A stretch of DNA of 36,864 nt. Origin: Veronia pacifica (GTDB lineage: Bacteria > Pseudomonadota > Gammaproteobacteria > Enterobacterales > Vibrionaceae). Location of the stretch: the NCBI RefSeq assembly GCF_001707825.1, contig NZ_LYBM01000052.1:1-36864 (forward strand), given 5' to 3'. Shown one piece after another: positions 15,815 to 22,961 of this stretch (positions are counted from its first letter, which is position 1; the number at the start of each line of letters is the position of its first letter). The position numbers and the translations under genes are program-made. The notes under the pieces are model-generated. The model had not been told where the DNA came from, did not search any database, and saw nothing but the letters and a program-made list of their open reading frames with translations.

Positions 15815-16312
15815 ATGATTAGTCCGCTGTTTGGCAAGGGAGAGTATGACGTGAAGCTGGACCGCATTGATAAGAACATTCTGAGACAACTACAAAGAAA
15901 TGCCGATATATCAAATCTCTCGCTGGCAGAGACTGTAGGCTTATCACCTGCAGCCTGTTTCAAGAGAGTGCGGCGCCTAAAAGCACAGGGAGTCATTAAA
16001 TCTCTGGTGGCTATTGTCGACCAGAAAATACTGGGACCTTGTTTACATATGTTGGTCGAGGTAAAGATGGAACGCGATAAGCCTCAGCTTCACGCCAATT
16101 TTTTACGGAGAGTTCAACGTACGATTGAGGTAAAAGAATGCTTTAAGGTCACTGGCGACGGTGATTTTGTCCTGATCATTGATGTCCCGGATATGGAACA
16201 TTACGAGGCTCTCTGTGAAGACATTTTCTACGCGGATGAAAACGTAAAAAACTTTAGAACAATGATCTCAATGAATAAGGTGAAGTACAGTACAGAGGTA
16301 CAGATACCCTAA
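15815..16312 (+). CDS. Lrp/AsnC family transcriptional regulator
   Basis: This is a small DNA-binding regulator that senses an amino acid or a related metabolite. The product has an N-terminal winged helix (LDRIDKNILRQLQRNADISNLSLAETVGLSPAACFKRVRRL) and a C-terminal RAM effector domain (LVEVKMERDKPQL, VKECFKVTGDGDFVLIIDVPDMEHYEAL, FRTMISMNKVKYST). ATG 15815 gives 165 residues. GTG 15851 follows AGGGAGAGTATGAC, gives 153 residues, and begins directly at KLDRIDKN as family members do, so it may be the true start. It would also place the palindrome at 15793-15809 clear of the coding sequence. The divergent gate-domain protein is the likely target. The ligand is unknown. Confidence 0.9.
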   Translation: MISPLFGKGEYDVKLDRIDKNILRQLQRNADISNLSLAETVGLSPAACFKRVRRLKAQGVIKSLVAIVDQKILGPCLHMLVEVKMERDKPQLHANFLRRVQRTIEVKECFKVTGDGDFVLIIDVPDMEHYEALCEDIFYADENVKNFRTMISMNKVKYSTEVQIP

Positions 16313-16369
16313 AGACATAACACTAATGAAGAATATTTATTCTTACCTTGGGTAACTGGTCATTAAAAG

Positions 16370-16399
16370 AAAAAAGGGTGCTTAAAACAGCACCCTTTA
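16370..16399 (-). terminator. Terminator of the lysine-rich microprotein gene
   Basis: On the minus strand, the stem AAAGGGTGCT/AGCACCCTTT has a 6-base loop and is followed by a TTTTTTCTTTT tract. It starts about 15 bases after the microprotein stop and lies between it and the convergent Lrp-type gene. Confidence 0.88.
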
Positions 16400-16413
16400 C
16401 TACTCAATTATCA

Positions 16414-16503
16414 TTAAGATTTTTTCAGCGCTTTTTTAATTTTTTTAACTTTCGCTTTCGCTTTTTTCAGGGCTTTTTTCAGATCTTTTTTTGATTTAGA
16501 CAT
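16414..16503 (-). CDS. 29-residue lysine-rich microprotein
   Basis: This short gene encodes 29 residues, more than half of them lysine, beginning MSKSKKDLKKALKK and ending KKALKKS. There are no aromatic residues, glycine, proline or cysteine. Hydrophobic residues recur every three to four positions, as in a single cationic amphipathic helix. Support for translation is an AAAGGAGACCATA ribosome site before the ATG, an in-frame stop upstream and an immediate strong terminator. The ribbon-helix-helix gene lies 52 bases upstream on the same strand, so the two may be co-transcribed. A nucleic-acid or membrane-binding role would fit the composition. I know of no characterised relative. A chance open frame cannot be excluded. 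Confidence 0.65.
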   Translation of the reverse strand: MSKSKKDLKKALKKAKAKVKKIKKALKKS

Positions 16504-16555
16504 TATGGTCTCCTTTCATTTTAATTCTCTCCATCGCAGCCTCGTCATACAACGA

Positions 16556-16741
16556 TTAATTTTCAGCGCTTTGGAGTGCGTTATCTTTAAGGTATTGTTT
16601 AATAAATTTACGTAACTCTCTCGCCGCAGACGTGTCCATCTCTTCACACATGGAAATAAAAGCATCCCGCTGTTTTCCATTAATGCGAATCACAAGTTGG
16701 CTATCTTTTTTGTTATCAGGGTTTTTCTTTTTGTTGTTCAA
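16556..16741 (-). CDS. Small ribbon-helix-helix (Arc/MetJ-fold) protein
   Basis: This is a putative DNA-binding protein. The conserved part shows a lysine/asparagine-rich arm, one beta strand (SQLVIRIN), helix A (GKQRDAFISMCEEM) and helix B (SAARELRKFIKQYL), the ribbon-helix-helix plan. The frame is open to an ATG at 16807, but the extra 22 residues (MRGCTKTYIHC...) do not look like part of such a protein. The DNA there contains TATATA-rich, promoter-like sequence. A TTG at 16741, nine bases after AAAAGGG, gives a 61-residue protein starting just before the basic arm, and I prefer it. Such proteins serve as antitoxins, plasmid partition proteins or regulators. No toxin gene is beside it, only the lysine-rich microprotein. 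Confidence 0.7.
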   Translation of the reverse strand: MNNKKKNPDNKKDSQLVIRINGKQRDAFISMCEEMDTSAARELRKFIKQYLKDNALQSAEN

Positions 16742-17132
16742 CGGGATAAACCCTTTTGGCGTTACAAGAGATATGCAATGTATATACGTTTTAGTGCAAC
16801 CCCTCACTTACCACAGCCTAAACTCTCGTGTCATTTAACAGTAAAGAGTGCAACAAGGTAGATTTTTCATATAAATCCCATGTTTCTTTGATAGATTTAT
16901 CTCGTTGGAAACAAAAGAAAAGTATATCAGTCACGATGTGATCATTGATTTTATTCGTCAAATTTTCCGTATCATCATTAGGCAAAACAAAGTCTTATGA
17001 GTAAATGTTGACTGAGCAGTCGTCGTATCGTGTGAAAGCTGAGGAGGCAGTGACCAGATAAGTAACACATAATAGACACTAGTAACTATTACTGGGGATA
17101 ATGTATCGTAATAAAGAATATTATCTTTTTAT

Positions 17133-17148
17133 TTCATATTAATATGAA
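17133..17148. repeat. 16-base perfect palindrome upstream of the GH43 gene
   Basis: TTCATATTAATATGAA is fully self-complementary. It is a possible operator, though AT-rich DNA produces such runs by chance more often. A partial copy (TTTCATATTAAACATA) follows at 17169. Confidence 0.5.
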
Positions 17149-17188
17149 TAATCATCATACTTATATGATTTCATATTAAACATACGCT

Positions 17189-17202
17189 ATATCAGCTGAT
17201 AT
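17189..17202. repeat. 14-base perfect palindrome upstream of the GH43 gene
   Basis: ATATCAGCTGATAT is fully self-complementary and carries a GC core (CAGCTG), so it is less likely than its neighbours to be a composition effect. It lies about 100 bases before the GH43 start and is a candidate operator. Confidence 0.5.
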
Positions 17203-17242
17203 ACCTTCAGATCTAACTTTAATTTCAAACATTCTCGAATTC

Positions 17243-17264
17243 ATAAGATTTGATTAAATCTTAT
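17243..17264. repeat. 22-base inverted repeat upstream of the GH43 gene
   Basis: Nine-base arms ATAAGATTT/AAATCTTAT surround GATT. It lies about 40 bases before the GH43 start codon, in promoter or leader position. No U run follows, so it is more like an operator than a terminator. Confidence 0.5.
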
Positions 17265-17304
17265 CAATTTTTGATGTATAGAAATATATACAAAGGCTAG
17301 ATCC

Positions 17305-18318
17305 ATGATGCGAATTATAAACACCTTGTGTATTGCGATATTAATACCTCTAACAGGATGCTTTGGGACAACAGAAGTAAAATACGACTCGACCAGCCAT
17401 AATCCGGTTATTAGTCAGAGCAATCTTGCAGACCCTCATGTCATTAAGCACCGTGGGACTTATTATATGTATCCCACCAGTAACGGAGAGAAAACCGCTC
17501 AGTTAATGGTATACACCTCGCGTGATTTAAAAAACTGGACAGAGCAAGGAGTTGTCTTTTCAAAACGGGATGTCAAAGAGCTCTGGGCACCTGATGTGTT
17601 TTTTCATGAACGAACAGGTATATTTTATCTTTATTATACGCAATCAAACTCTTTCGAAGATGTGAAAATTGGTATAGCTACCTCCCCCAATCCAACAGGA
17701 CCATTTGCTGACCAAGGCATTTTAATTGATGGTATTGACGCACATGTGTTTGAAGATGACGATGGAGAAATATACTTCTACTGGACAAGATACCCCGCAG
17801 GCTTTTTAGCGGACGGGCCGATAGCCGTTCGTAAACTCGACAATGATTTGCCTACCCGCTTCGTCAGTGATGAAAAAGTTGTCATTTCCTACACGCAAAA
17901 CTGGGAGAATATTTGGACAGGAACGATAAGTGCGATATTAAAAAGAAATCCAATCACCGAAGGCGCGTTTATCGTTAAACACAATGACAAATACTACATG
18001 CTGTACTCCGGAGGATTCTACGGCTCAGTCAATTACTCGCTGGGCTATGCTGTTTCAGACTCACCTACAGGACCATTCATTAAAAATCCCAACAACCCAG
18101 TACTCTCAGCCTATAAACAACATGGCCTTTCTGGTCCCGGTCATGCCTCAGTTGTGACTGACCCAGAAGGAGGCTTATCAGTTATTTATCATGTCAAATC
18201 AAATGGCTATCTTGTTATAGATGGCTCTGATCGCTATATAAATGTCGATAAATTATCAATTGATGAGCAGGGACAAATATATATTTCTGCAAGCTTACTT
18301 AATCGAAGCAACATGTAG
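17305..18318 (+). CDS. GH43-type glycoside hydrolase lipoprotein
   Basis: This is a predicted lipid-anchored enzyme of the five-bladed beta-propeller GH43 clan (arabinanases, arabinofuranosidases, xylosidases). The 337-residue product has a signal peptide ending in IPLTGC (Cys19). It has the expected catalytic trio: a base aspartate in NLADPHVI (Asp43), a pKa-modulating aspartate in GIDAHVFEDDDG (Asp145), and an acid glutamate in PITEGAFIVKHNDKYYMLYS (Glu219). Blade motifs such as YYMYPTS, SRDLKNW, LWAPDVFF and IFYLYYTQS recur. The ATG follows AAAGG eight bases upstream. No sugar transporter or regulator accompanies it, and its composition is more AT-rich than the ribosomal genes beside it, so it looks acquired. 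The polysaccharide target cannot be read from the sequence. Confidence 0.88.
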   Translation: MMRIINTLCIAILIPLTGCFGTTEVKYDSTSHNPVISQSNLADPHVIKHRGTYYMYPTSNGEKTAQLMVYTSRDLKNWTEQGVVFSKRDVKELWAPDVFFHERTGIFYLYYTQSNSFEDVKIGIATSPNPTGPFADQGILIDGIDAHVFEDDDGEIYFYWTRYPAGFLADGPIAVRKLDNDLPTRFVSDEKVVISYTQNWENIWTGTISAILKRNPITEGAFIVKHNDKYYMLYSGGFYGSVNYSLGYAVSDSPTGPFIKNPNNPVLSAYKQHGLSGPGHASVVTDPEGGLSVIYHVKSNGYLVIDGSDRYINVDKLSIDEQGQIYISASLLNRSNM

Positions 18319-18328
18319 TACGCCAAAA

Positions 18329-18354
18329 AAAAGCCCACCTTTCGGTGGGCTTTT
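18329..18354. terminator. Bidirectional terminator between the GH43 gene and rplS
   Basis: An 11-base-pair stem AAAAGCCCACC/GGTGGGCTTTT with loop TTTC has A/T runs on both sides. It ends both the GH43 transcript and the rpsP-rimM-trmD-rplS operon. Confidence 0.93.
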
Positions 18355-18390
18355 CTAACTTCCCTTTCGGGAGAATAAACGCCAGAGCGA

Positions 18391-18744
18391 TTATTTCTTA
18401 GCCAGACGCTCTTTGATTCGAGCAGACTTACCAGAACGCTCACGCAGGTAGTACAGCTTGGCACGACGTACTGCACCGCGGCGTTTAACAGTAATGCTAT
18501 CAACCACTGGAGAGTGAGTTTGGAATACACGCTCAACACCTTCGCCGTTAGAGATCTTACGAACGGTGAATGCAGAGTGCAGACCACGGTTACGCTTCGC
18601 GATCACAACACCTTCATAGGCCTGCAGACGCTCACGGTTACCTTCTTTAACTTTTACCTGAACAACAACAGTGTCACCCACGTTGAATTCAGGAAGATCT
18701 TGCTTAAGTTGCTCTTCTTCGAGCGCTTTGATGATGTTACTCAT
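18391..18744 (-). CDS. rplS: 50S ribosomal protein L19
   Basis: L19 is a 23S rRNA-binding protein at the 30S-50S interface. The 117-residue product shows the family signatures [47 protein letters not shown], and [23 protein letters not shown]. It is the last gene of the rpsP operon, 35 bases after trmD, and is followed by a shared terminator. Its start ATG follows a CTAGGGTAAT ribosome site. Confidence 0.98.
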   Translation of the reverse strand: MSNIIKALEEEQLKQDLPEFNVGDTVVVQVKVKEGNRERLQAYEGVVIAKRNRGLHSAFTVRKISNGEGVERVFQTHSPVVDSITVKRRGAVRRAKLYYLRERSGKSARIKERLAKK

Positions 18745-18779
18745 TTTATTACCCTAGAATAAACTGATACTAAATTTGC

Positions 18780-19526
18780 TTAGGTACTTGTCTGGTGTTC
18801 TTTAATGAACTCAGCAAGCAATAATTCCTGTTCGTCAGTCAGAGCTAGGTTTTCCAGGAGCTCTGGTCTTCTGAGCCAGGTACGGCCTAACGACTGCTTC
18901 AGTCGCCAGCGGCGAATGTCCTGATGGTTACCAGACTTGAGTACCGCCGGTACTTCCAGCCCTTCCAACTCATCCGGTCTCGTGTAGTGAGGACAATCTA
19001 GCAAACCATTTGCAAAAGAATCTTCCTCTGCCGACGCAAAGTCTCCGAGCACTCCCGGTACAAACCGGGCCACTGCGTCAACCAAGGTCATGGCTGGCAA
19101 TTCTCCACCACTGAGCACAAAATCCCCGATAGACCATTCTTCATCGACTTCGGTTTGTATAATGCGCTCGTCTACCCCTTCGTAACGTCCACAGATAAGA
19201 ATCAGCTTCTCGTTCTGTGCCAGTTCCTCAACACCAGCTTGGTCAAGCTTTCTGCCTTGAGGGGAGAGGTAAACCACTTTCGCCTTACCGCCAGCGGTTT
19301 TTTTGGCTTGATGTATGGCATCACGCAAAGGTTGCACCATCATCAACATGCCCGGGCCACCACCGTATGGTCTGTCATCGACAGTCCGGTGTTTGTCATG
19401 GGTAAAATCACGGGGGTTCCATGTTTCTACCTCAAGCAGCCCTTTTTTTACCGCCTGGCCAGTTACCCCAAAATCGGTAACAGCACGGAACATTTCAGGA
19501 AAAAGGCTGATGATACCAACCCACAT
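18780..19526 (-). CDS. trmD: tRNA (guanine-N1)-methyltransferase TrmD
   Basis: TrmD methylates G37 of tRNAs reading CUN, CCN and CGG codons, preventing +1 frameshifting. From the ATG at 19526 (preceded by AGGAG) the protein has 248 residues and starts [13 protein letters not shown] like its homologues. The open frame continues upstream to 19610, but that part is not conserved. The trefoil-knot SAM-binding site is visible in [23 protein letters not shown], and [17 protein letters not shown]. The conserved catalytic aspartate lies in the [22 protein letters not shown] region. It lies 34 bases after rimM and before rplS, the usual gammaproteobacterial order. Confidence 0.97.
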   Translation of the reverse strand: MWVGIISLFPEMFRAVTDFGVTGQAVKKGLLEVETWNPRDFTHDKHRTVDDRPYGGGPGMLMMVQPLRDAIHQAKKTAGGKAKVVYLSPQGRKLDQAGVEELAQNEKLILICGRYEGVDERIIQTEVDEEWSIGDFVLSGGELPAMTLVDAVARFVPGVLGDFASAEEDSFANGLLDCPHYTRPDELEGLEVPAVLKSGNHQDIRRWRLKQSLGRTWLRRPELLENLALTDEQELLLAEFIKEHQTST

Positions 19527-19560
19527 TTTTCCGCTCCTATTGCTTAGTGTTACCCGGGGA

Positions 19561-20088
19561 TTAAAATCCAGGATCCCAGTCAACTTCGATCCGTTGAGCA
19601 GAGCGATCAATCAGCTTGATGACTTGCCCATCGAGGAACGGTACTAATCGTTCCTTCTTACCAAAAGCATCTTTCAGGTTGGCTTTGATCACCAGTACGT
19701 CATTTGAGCCTGTTTCAAGAATATCGGTGACCTTACCAAGGTTGTAACCTTTAGTCGTCACTACATCCATTCCAAACAATTCGCGCCAGTAGAATTCTTC
19801 ATCTGACAGCGATGGCAACGCATCTGAGTTAATCGCAATTTCGGCGTTGGTCATAGCCTGAGCGTCTTCACGCAGGTCAAGCCCTTCCAATTTACCTACC
19901 CAGCCTTGATTGTGGCGTTTCCAGTCTTCGACTTTAAACTCTTGCCACTGACCACGCACCTTGATAAACCAAGGTTTGTAATCAAAAATGTTCTCGGCAT
20001 TTTCTGTGTAAGAAAAAATTTTGAGCCAGCCTCGAATGCCATAAGAAGCGCCGAGCTTGCCTACTACAATCTTTTCTTGCTCACTCAT
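19561..20088 (-). CDS. rimM: 16S rRNA processing protein RimM
   Basis: RimM is a 30S assembly factor that binds ribosomal protein S19 and helps mature the head of the subunit. The ATG at 20088 gives 175 residues beginning [13 protein letters not shown]. It has an N-terminal RimM barrel ([28 protein letters not shown]) and a C-terminal PRC-type barrel ([33 protein letters not shown], ending [15 protein letters not shown]). A TTG nine codons upstream is in frame but without a good ribosome site. It lies between rpsP (31 bases upstream) and trmD (34 bases downstream), in one operon. Confidence 0.96.
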   Translation of the reverse strand: MSEQEKIVVGKLGASYGIRGWLKIFSYTENAENIFDYKPWFIKVRGQWQEFKVEDWKRHNQGWVGKLEGLDLREDAQAMTNAEIAINSDALPSLSDEEFYWRELFGMDVVTTKGYNLGKVTDILETGSNDVLVIKANLKDAFGKKERLVPFLDGQVIKLIDRSAQRIEVDWDPGF

Positions 20089-20119
20089 ATCTTTTTCTTT
20101 CAACCCTGACACCAATTAA

Positions 20120-20368
20120 TTACGCAGCTTTCGCAGCGTCTTTAATCAGCTTAGCTACGCGATCTGAAACAGATGCACCTTGGCCTACCCAGTGGGTAAC
20201 ACGGTCCAGGTCCAGACGCAGAGTTTCTTCCTGACCTTTAGCCAGTGGGTTGAAGAAACCAATTTTTTCGATGAAGCGACCGTTGCGCGCATTGCGGCTG
20301 TCTGCAACAACGACTTGATAGAATGGACGCTTTTTAGCGCCGTGACGTGCCAAACGAATGGTTACCAT
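20120..20368 (-). CDS. rpsP: 30S ribosomal protein S16
   Basis: S16 is a small 16S rRNA-binding protein needed for 30S assembly. The 82-residue product carries the family start [41 protein letters not shown]. It ends in an alanine/lysine-rich tail. It is the first gene of rpsP-rimM-trmD-rplS. The ATG follows AAAGAGGACGAT. A probable promoter and a leader hairpin lie between it and ffh. Confidence 0.98.
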   Translation of the reverse strand: MVTIRLARHGAKKRPFYQVVVADSRNARNGRFIEKIGFFNPLAKGQEETLRLDLDRVTHWVGQGASVSDRVAKLIKDAAKAA

Positions 20369-20398
20369 ATCGTCCTCTTTGCATTACTGAATTAAATT

Positions 20399-20419
20399 GG
20401 CCCTGCGCTATGCAGGGCC
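20399..20419 (-). promoter_or_regulatory. Hairpin in the rpsP leader
   Basis: GGCCCTGC/GCAGGGCC with a 5-base loop forms a very stable stem about 30 bases before the rpsP start. It is not followed by a U run, so it is a poor terminator. It lies inside the predicted leader. A role in mRNA stability or translation control is possible. Confidence 0.5.
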
Positions 20420-20442
20420 TCGTGCCAAAATAAAGCTCCGGA

Positions 20443-20470
20443 ATTTTACTCTTTGTGTGATCGAATGCAA
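20443..20470 (-). promoter_or_regulatory. Probable promoter of the rpsP operon
   Basis: On the minus strand, TTGCAT (20470-20465) is followed after 16 bases by TAAAAT (20448-20443). A GC-rich discriminator TCCGGAGC comes next, as is common for growth-rate-controlled ribosomal promoters. It lies between ffh and rpsP. Confidence 0.5.
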
Positions 20471-20555
20471 CTGCTTTAGACAAAAAATCACCAGCATTTA
20501 CTCACTATCAACCAGTTAGCGACCATCGCTGTAGAGAAAAACTCGGTATTCGCGG

Positions 20556-21920
20556 TTAGCGTGGGAACATTCCACCACCGGGCATCATGCCTTTCATATT
20601 CCGCATCATATTTTTCATGCCACCCTTCTGCATCTTTTTCATCATTTTCTGCATCTGAGTGAACTGCTTGAGCAGTCGGTTAACGTCCTGTACCTGAGTA
20701 CCTGAACCCGCAGCAATGCGCTTCTTGCGCGAGCCTTTGATCAAGTCAGGACGGGCGCGCTCTTTGAGCGTCATAGAGTTGATGATGGCTTCCATCTGGA
20801 CAAACATTTTGTCATCAACTTTATCTTTCACATCTTCAGGCAGATTCGACATGCCGGGCAGTTTATCGAGCATCCCCATCATGCCGCCCATGTTCTTCAT
20901 CTGCTGAAGCTGGTCGTGGAAGTCCTGAAGGTCAAACCCTTTCTTGTCTTTAAACTTCTTGGCAAGTTTCTCTGCTTTGTCTTTATCTACAGTTCTTTCT
21001 ATGTCTTCAATCAAAGAGAGAACGTCACCCATACCGAGAATACGAGAAGCAACGCGGTCAGGGTGGAAAGGCTCAAGCGCGTCGGTCTTCTCACCAACAC
21101 CAAGGAATTTAATCGGCTTACCCGTAATGTGTCTGACGGACAGCGCCGCACCACCTCGGGCGTCACCATCTACTTTAGTCAGGATCACACCGGTCAACGG
21201 CATGGCGTCATTGAAAGCTTTCGCCGTATTAGCGGCATCCTGACCTGTCATGGCATCAACCACAAACAGAGTTTCTACCGGATTAATCGCTGCATGGACG
21301 TCTTTTATCTCGTCCATCATTTCATCATCGACATGCAGGCGACCTGCGGTATCGACAATGACCACGTCATAAAACTTCAGTTTGCCATGCTCAAGAGCCG
21401 CTCTGGCAATATCCACGGGTTTCTGATCAGGCGTAGAGGGAAAGAAATCAATGCCAACGTCTGTGGCAAGGGTTTCCAGCTGTTTTATCGCAGCTGGGCG
21501 GTAAACGTCCGCTGAGACCACCAGCACTTTCTTCTTTTTGGTCTCACGGAGCATTTTACCCAGTTTACCGACACTGGTGGTTTTACCTGCACCTTGAAGG
21601 CCAGCCATCAAAACAACAGCAGGTGGCTGACAAGAGAGGTCCAGCTCTGAATTGGACTCGCCCATTACGGCTTCCAATTCATTCTGCACAATCTTGATGA
21701 ACTCCTGCCCCGGAGTCAGGCTTTTTGAAACCTCGATGCCAACAGCAGCTTCTTTTACGCGTTTTACAAATTCACGGACGACGGGCAAGGCAACGTCGGC
21801 TTCCAGCAGCGCCATGCGTACTTCACGCAGGGTATCTTTTATATTGTCTTCGGTGAGACGGCCACGGCCGCTGATGTTTTTCAGCGTAAGTGACAAACGT
21901 TCTGTTAAATTATCAAACAT
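20556..21920 (-). CDS. ffh: Signal recognition particle protein Ffh
   Basis: Ffh is the GTPase that, with 4.5S RNA, recognises signal sequences on nascent chains and docks with FtsY for membrane targeting. The 454-residue protein has the N domain (1 to about 95) and a G domain with P-loop GLQGAGKTTSVGKL (about 107). It also has VDTAGRLHVD, TKVDGDARGGAAL and LGVGEK. The methionine-rich M domain (about 300-454) contains the RNA-binding RKKRIAAGSG and a tail of repeated Met-Met-Lys. It matches E. coli Ffh in layout and size (453). It lies upstream of the rpsP operon, as in E. coli, and is divergent from ypjD. Confidence 0.98.
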   Translation of the reverse strand: MFDNLTERLSLTLKNISGRGRLTEDNIKDTLREVRMALLEADVALPVVREFVKRVKEAAVGIEVSKSLTPGQEFIKIVQNELEAVMGESNSELDLSCQPPAVVLMAGLQGAGKTTSVGKLGKMLRETKKKKVLVVSADVYRPAAIKQLETLATDVGIDFFPSTPDQKPVDIARAALEHGKLKFYDVVIVDTAGRLHVDDEMMDEIKDVHAAINPVETLFVVDAMTGQDAANTAKAFNDAMPLTGVILTKVDGDARGGAALSVRHITGKPIKFLGVGEKTDALEPFHPDRVASRILGMGDVLSLIEDIERTVDKDKAEKLAKKFKDKKGFDLQDFHDQLQQMKNMGGMMGMLDKLPGMSNLPEDVKDKVDDKMFVQMEAIINSMTLKERARPDLIKGSRKKRIAAGSGTQVQDVNRLLKQFTQMQKMMKKMQKGGMKNMMRNMKGMMPGGGMFPR

Positions 21921-22073
21921 GTCCTACTCGCTCGTTGCGCGGAAGAATTAGGCAAAAATTGCGTTGATTATAACGTATTATTGACGTGACTAACATGGTA
22001 CGCATAGCAGTGAATGATCAGTCGGGGTATACTCTCAGTTTGGTTTACTCGCAATTTTGCTGATTCAGTGACG

Positions 22074-22871
22074 ATGGAAATAATTATCGCCGTAAGCTCT
22101 GCTGTGCTGTACTTTGCCGCACTCATGCAGATTATCCCGGGCTTGTCTGGCCCTAATCAGATCCCGGTGAACCGGGTTGGCTTAGTTGCAATGGGAGCGA
22201 TGGCCCTGCACGCAATTTTGCTCTCTAACCTTATTCTTTCAGAAGATGGGCAAAATCTTAGCATTCTGAATGTATCGTCACTGGTAAGCCTCATCATATC
22301 AGCCACTACAACGGCATTGATGTATAGACTCCGCGTATGGATTTTACTCCCGGTCATGTATAGCTTTTCTGCGATTAATCTCGGGATAGCATCACTGATG
22401 CCAGGTGAGATCACCACGCAACTCGAGGCTCATCCTCAACAACTGATTCATATTTCGTTGGCCTTGTTCGCCAACGCTATTTTAATCATTGCCACTTTAT
22501 ACAGCTTACAGCTTGCCTGGCTGGACTATCAGCTCAAGCAAAAAAACAAATTGGTAATGAATCCCAACCTCCCCCCTTTGATGGCCGTCGAAAGACAGCT
22601 CTTCTCAATCATTATTATTGGTCAGACACTACTTACCTTGACCCTGCTCTCTGGCTTCGTTTTTTCACAAGACATGTTAGCCCGAGAAAATGCCCACAAG
22701 ACGGTGCTATCAGCATTGGCATGGCTCGTCTACGGTATCCTTATATGGGGCCATTTCCGCCTTGGCTGGCGAGGAAGACGTGTGATTTGGTTCAGCCTTT
22801 TCGGTGCGTTCTTCCTTACCTTGGCCTACTTTGGCAGCCGTTTTGTTCGGGAAGTGATCATCACAGCGTGA
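22074..22871 (+). CDS. ypjD: Inner-membrane protein YpjD (CcmC/cytochrome c assembly family)
   Basis: This is a 265-residue inner-membrane protein of the cytochrome c assembly (CcmC/CcsA-like) family. Its exact function is not established; a haem-linked role has been suggested for the family. About eight hydrophobic segments are visible, for example IIIAVSSAVLYFAALMQII, LHAILLSNLIL, SALAWLVYGILIWGHFRLGW and WFSLFGAFFLTLAYFGSRF. The family motif GHFRLGWRGRR is present. The start ATG at 22074 fits the family. The frame extends 20 codons upstream to 22014, but that part is not membrane-like. It is divergent from ffh and upstream of corB, the E. coli gene order. Confidence 0.9.
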   Translation: MEIIIAVSSAVLYFAALMQIIPGLSGPNQIPVNRVGLVAMGAMALHAILLSNLILSEDGQNLSILNVSSLVSLIISATTTALMYRLRVWILLPVMYSFSAINLGIASLMPGEITTQLEAHPQQLIHISLALFANAILIIATLYSLQLAWLDYQLKQKNKLVMNPNLPPLMAVERQLFSIIIIGQTLLTLTLLSGFVFSQDMLARENAHKTVLSALAWLVYGILIWGHFRLGWRGRRVIWFSLFGAFFLTLAYFGSRFVREVIITA

Positions 22872-22889
22872 TACCCCTGTTGAATTTTG

Positions 22890-22916
22890 CGCTGGGTGTT
22901 TGACACTCAGCGTTTT
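22890..22916 (+). terminator. Hairpin between ypjD and corB
   Basis: CGCTGGGTGT/ACACTCAGCG (one G-U pair) with loop TTG is followed by four T. It lies 18 bases after the ypjD stop and 45 bases before the corB start, so it may be a weak or attenuating terminator. Confidence 0.6.
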
Positions 22917-22961
22917 CCCTGCCCAAATGAAGGGCTTATTTACAAAGAAGGAAGACTTACA

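Larger units (their letters stand above)
16808..17304. other. AT-rich intergenic region upstream of the GH43 lipoprotein gene
   Basis: About 500 bases with no credible gene. Base composition becomes very AT-rich from about 17090. It contains three perfect palindromes, listed separately. It should carry the promoters of the RHH gene (minus) and the GH43 gene (plus). No convincing -35/-10 pair could be chosen. Confidence 0.6.

Noticed and set aside
20916-21515. 199-residue plus-strand frame
   Set aside because: It is antisense to ffh, a conserved gene, and arises from its codon usage.
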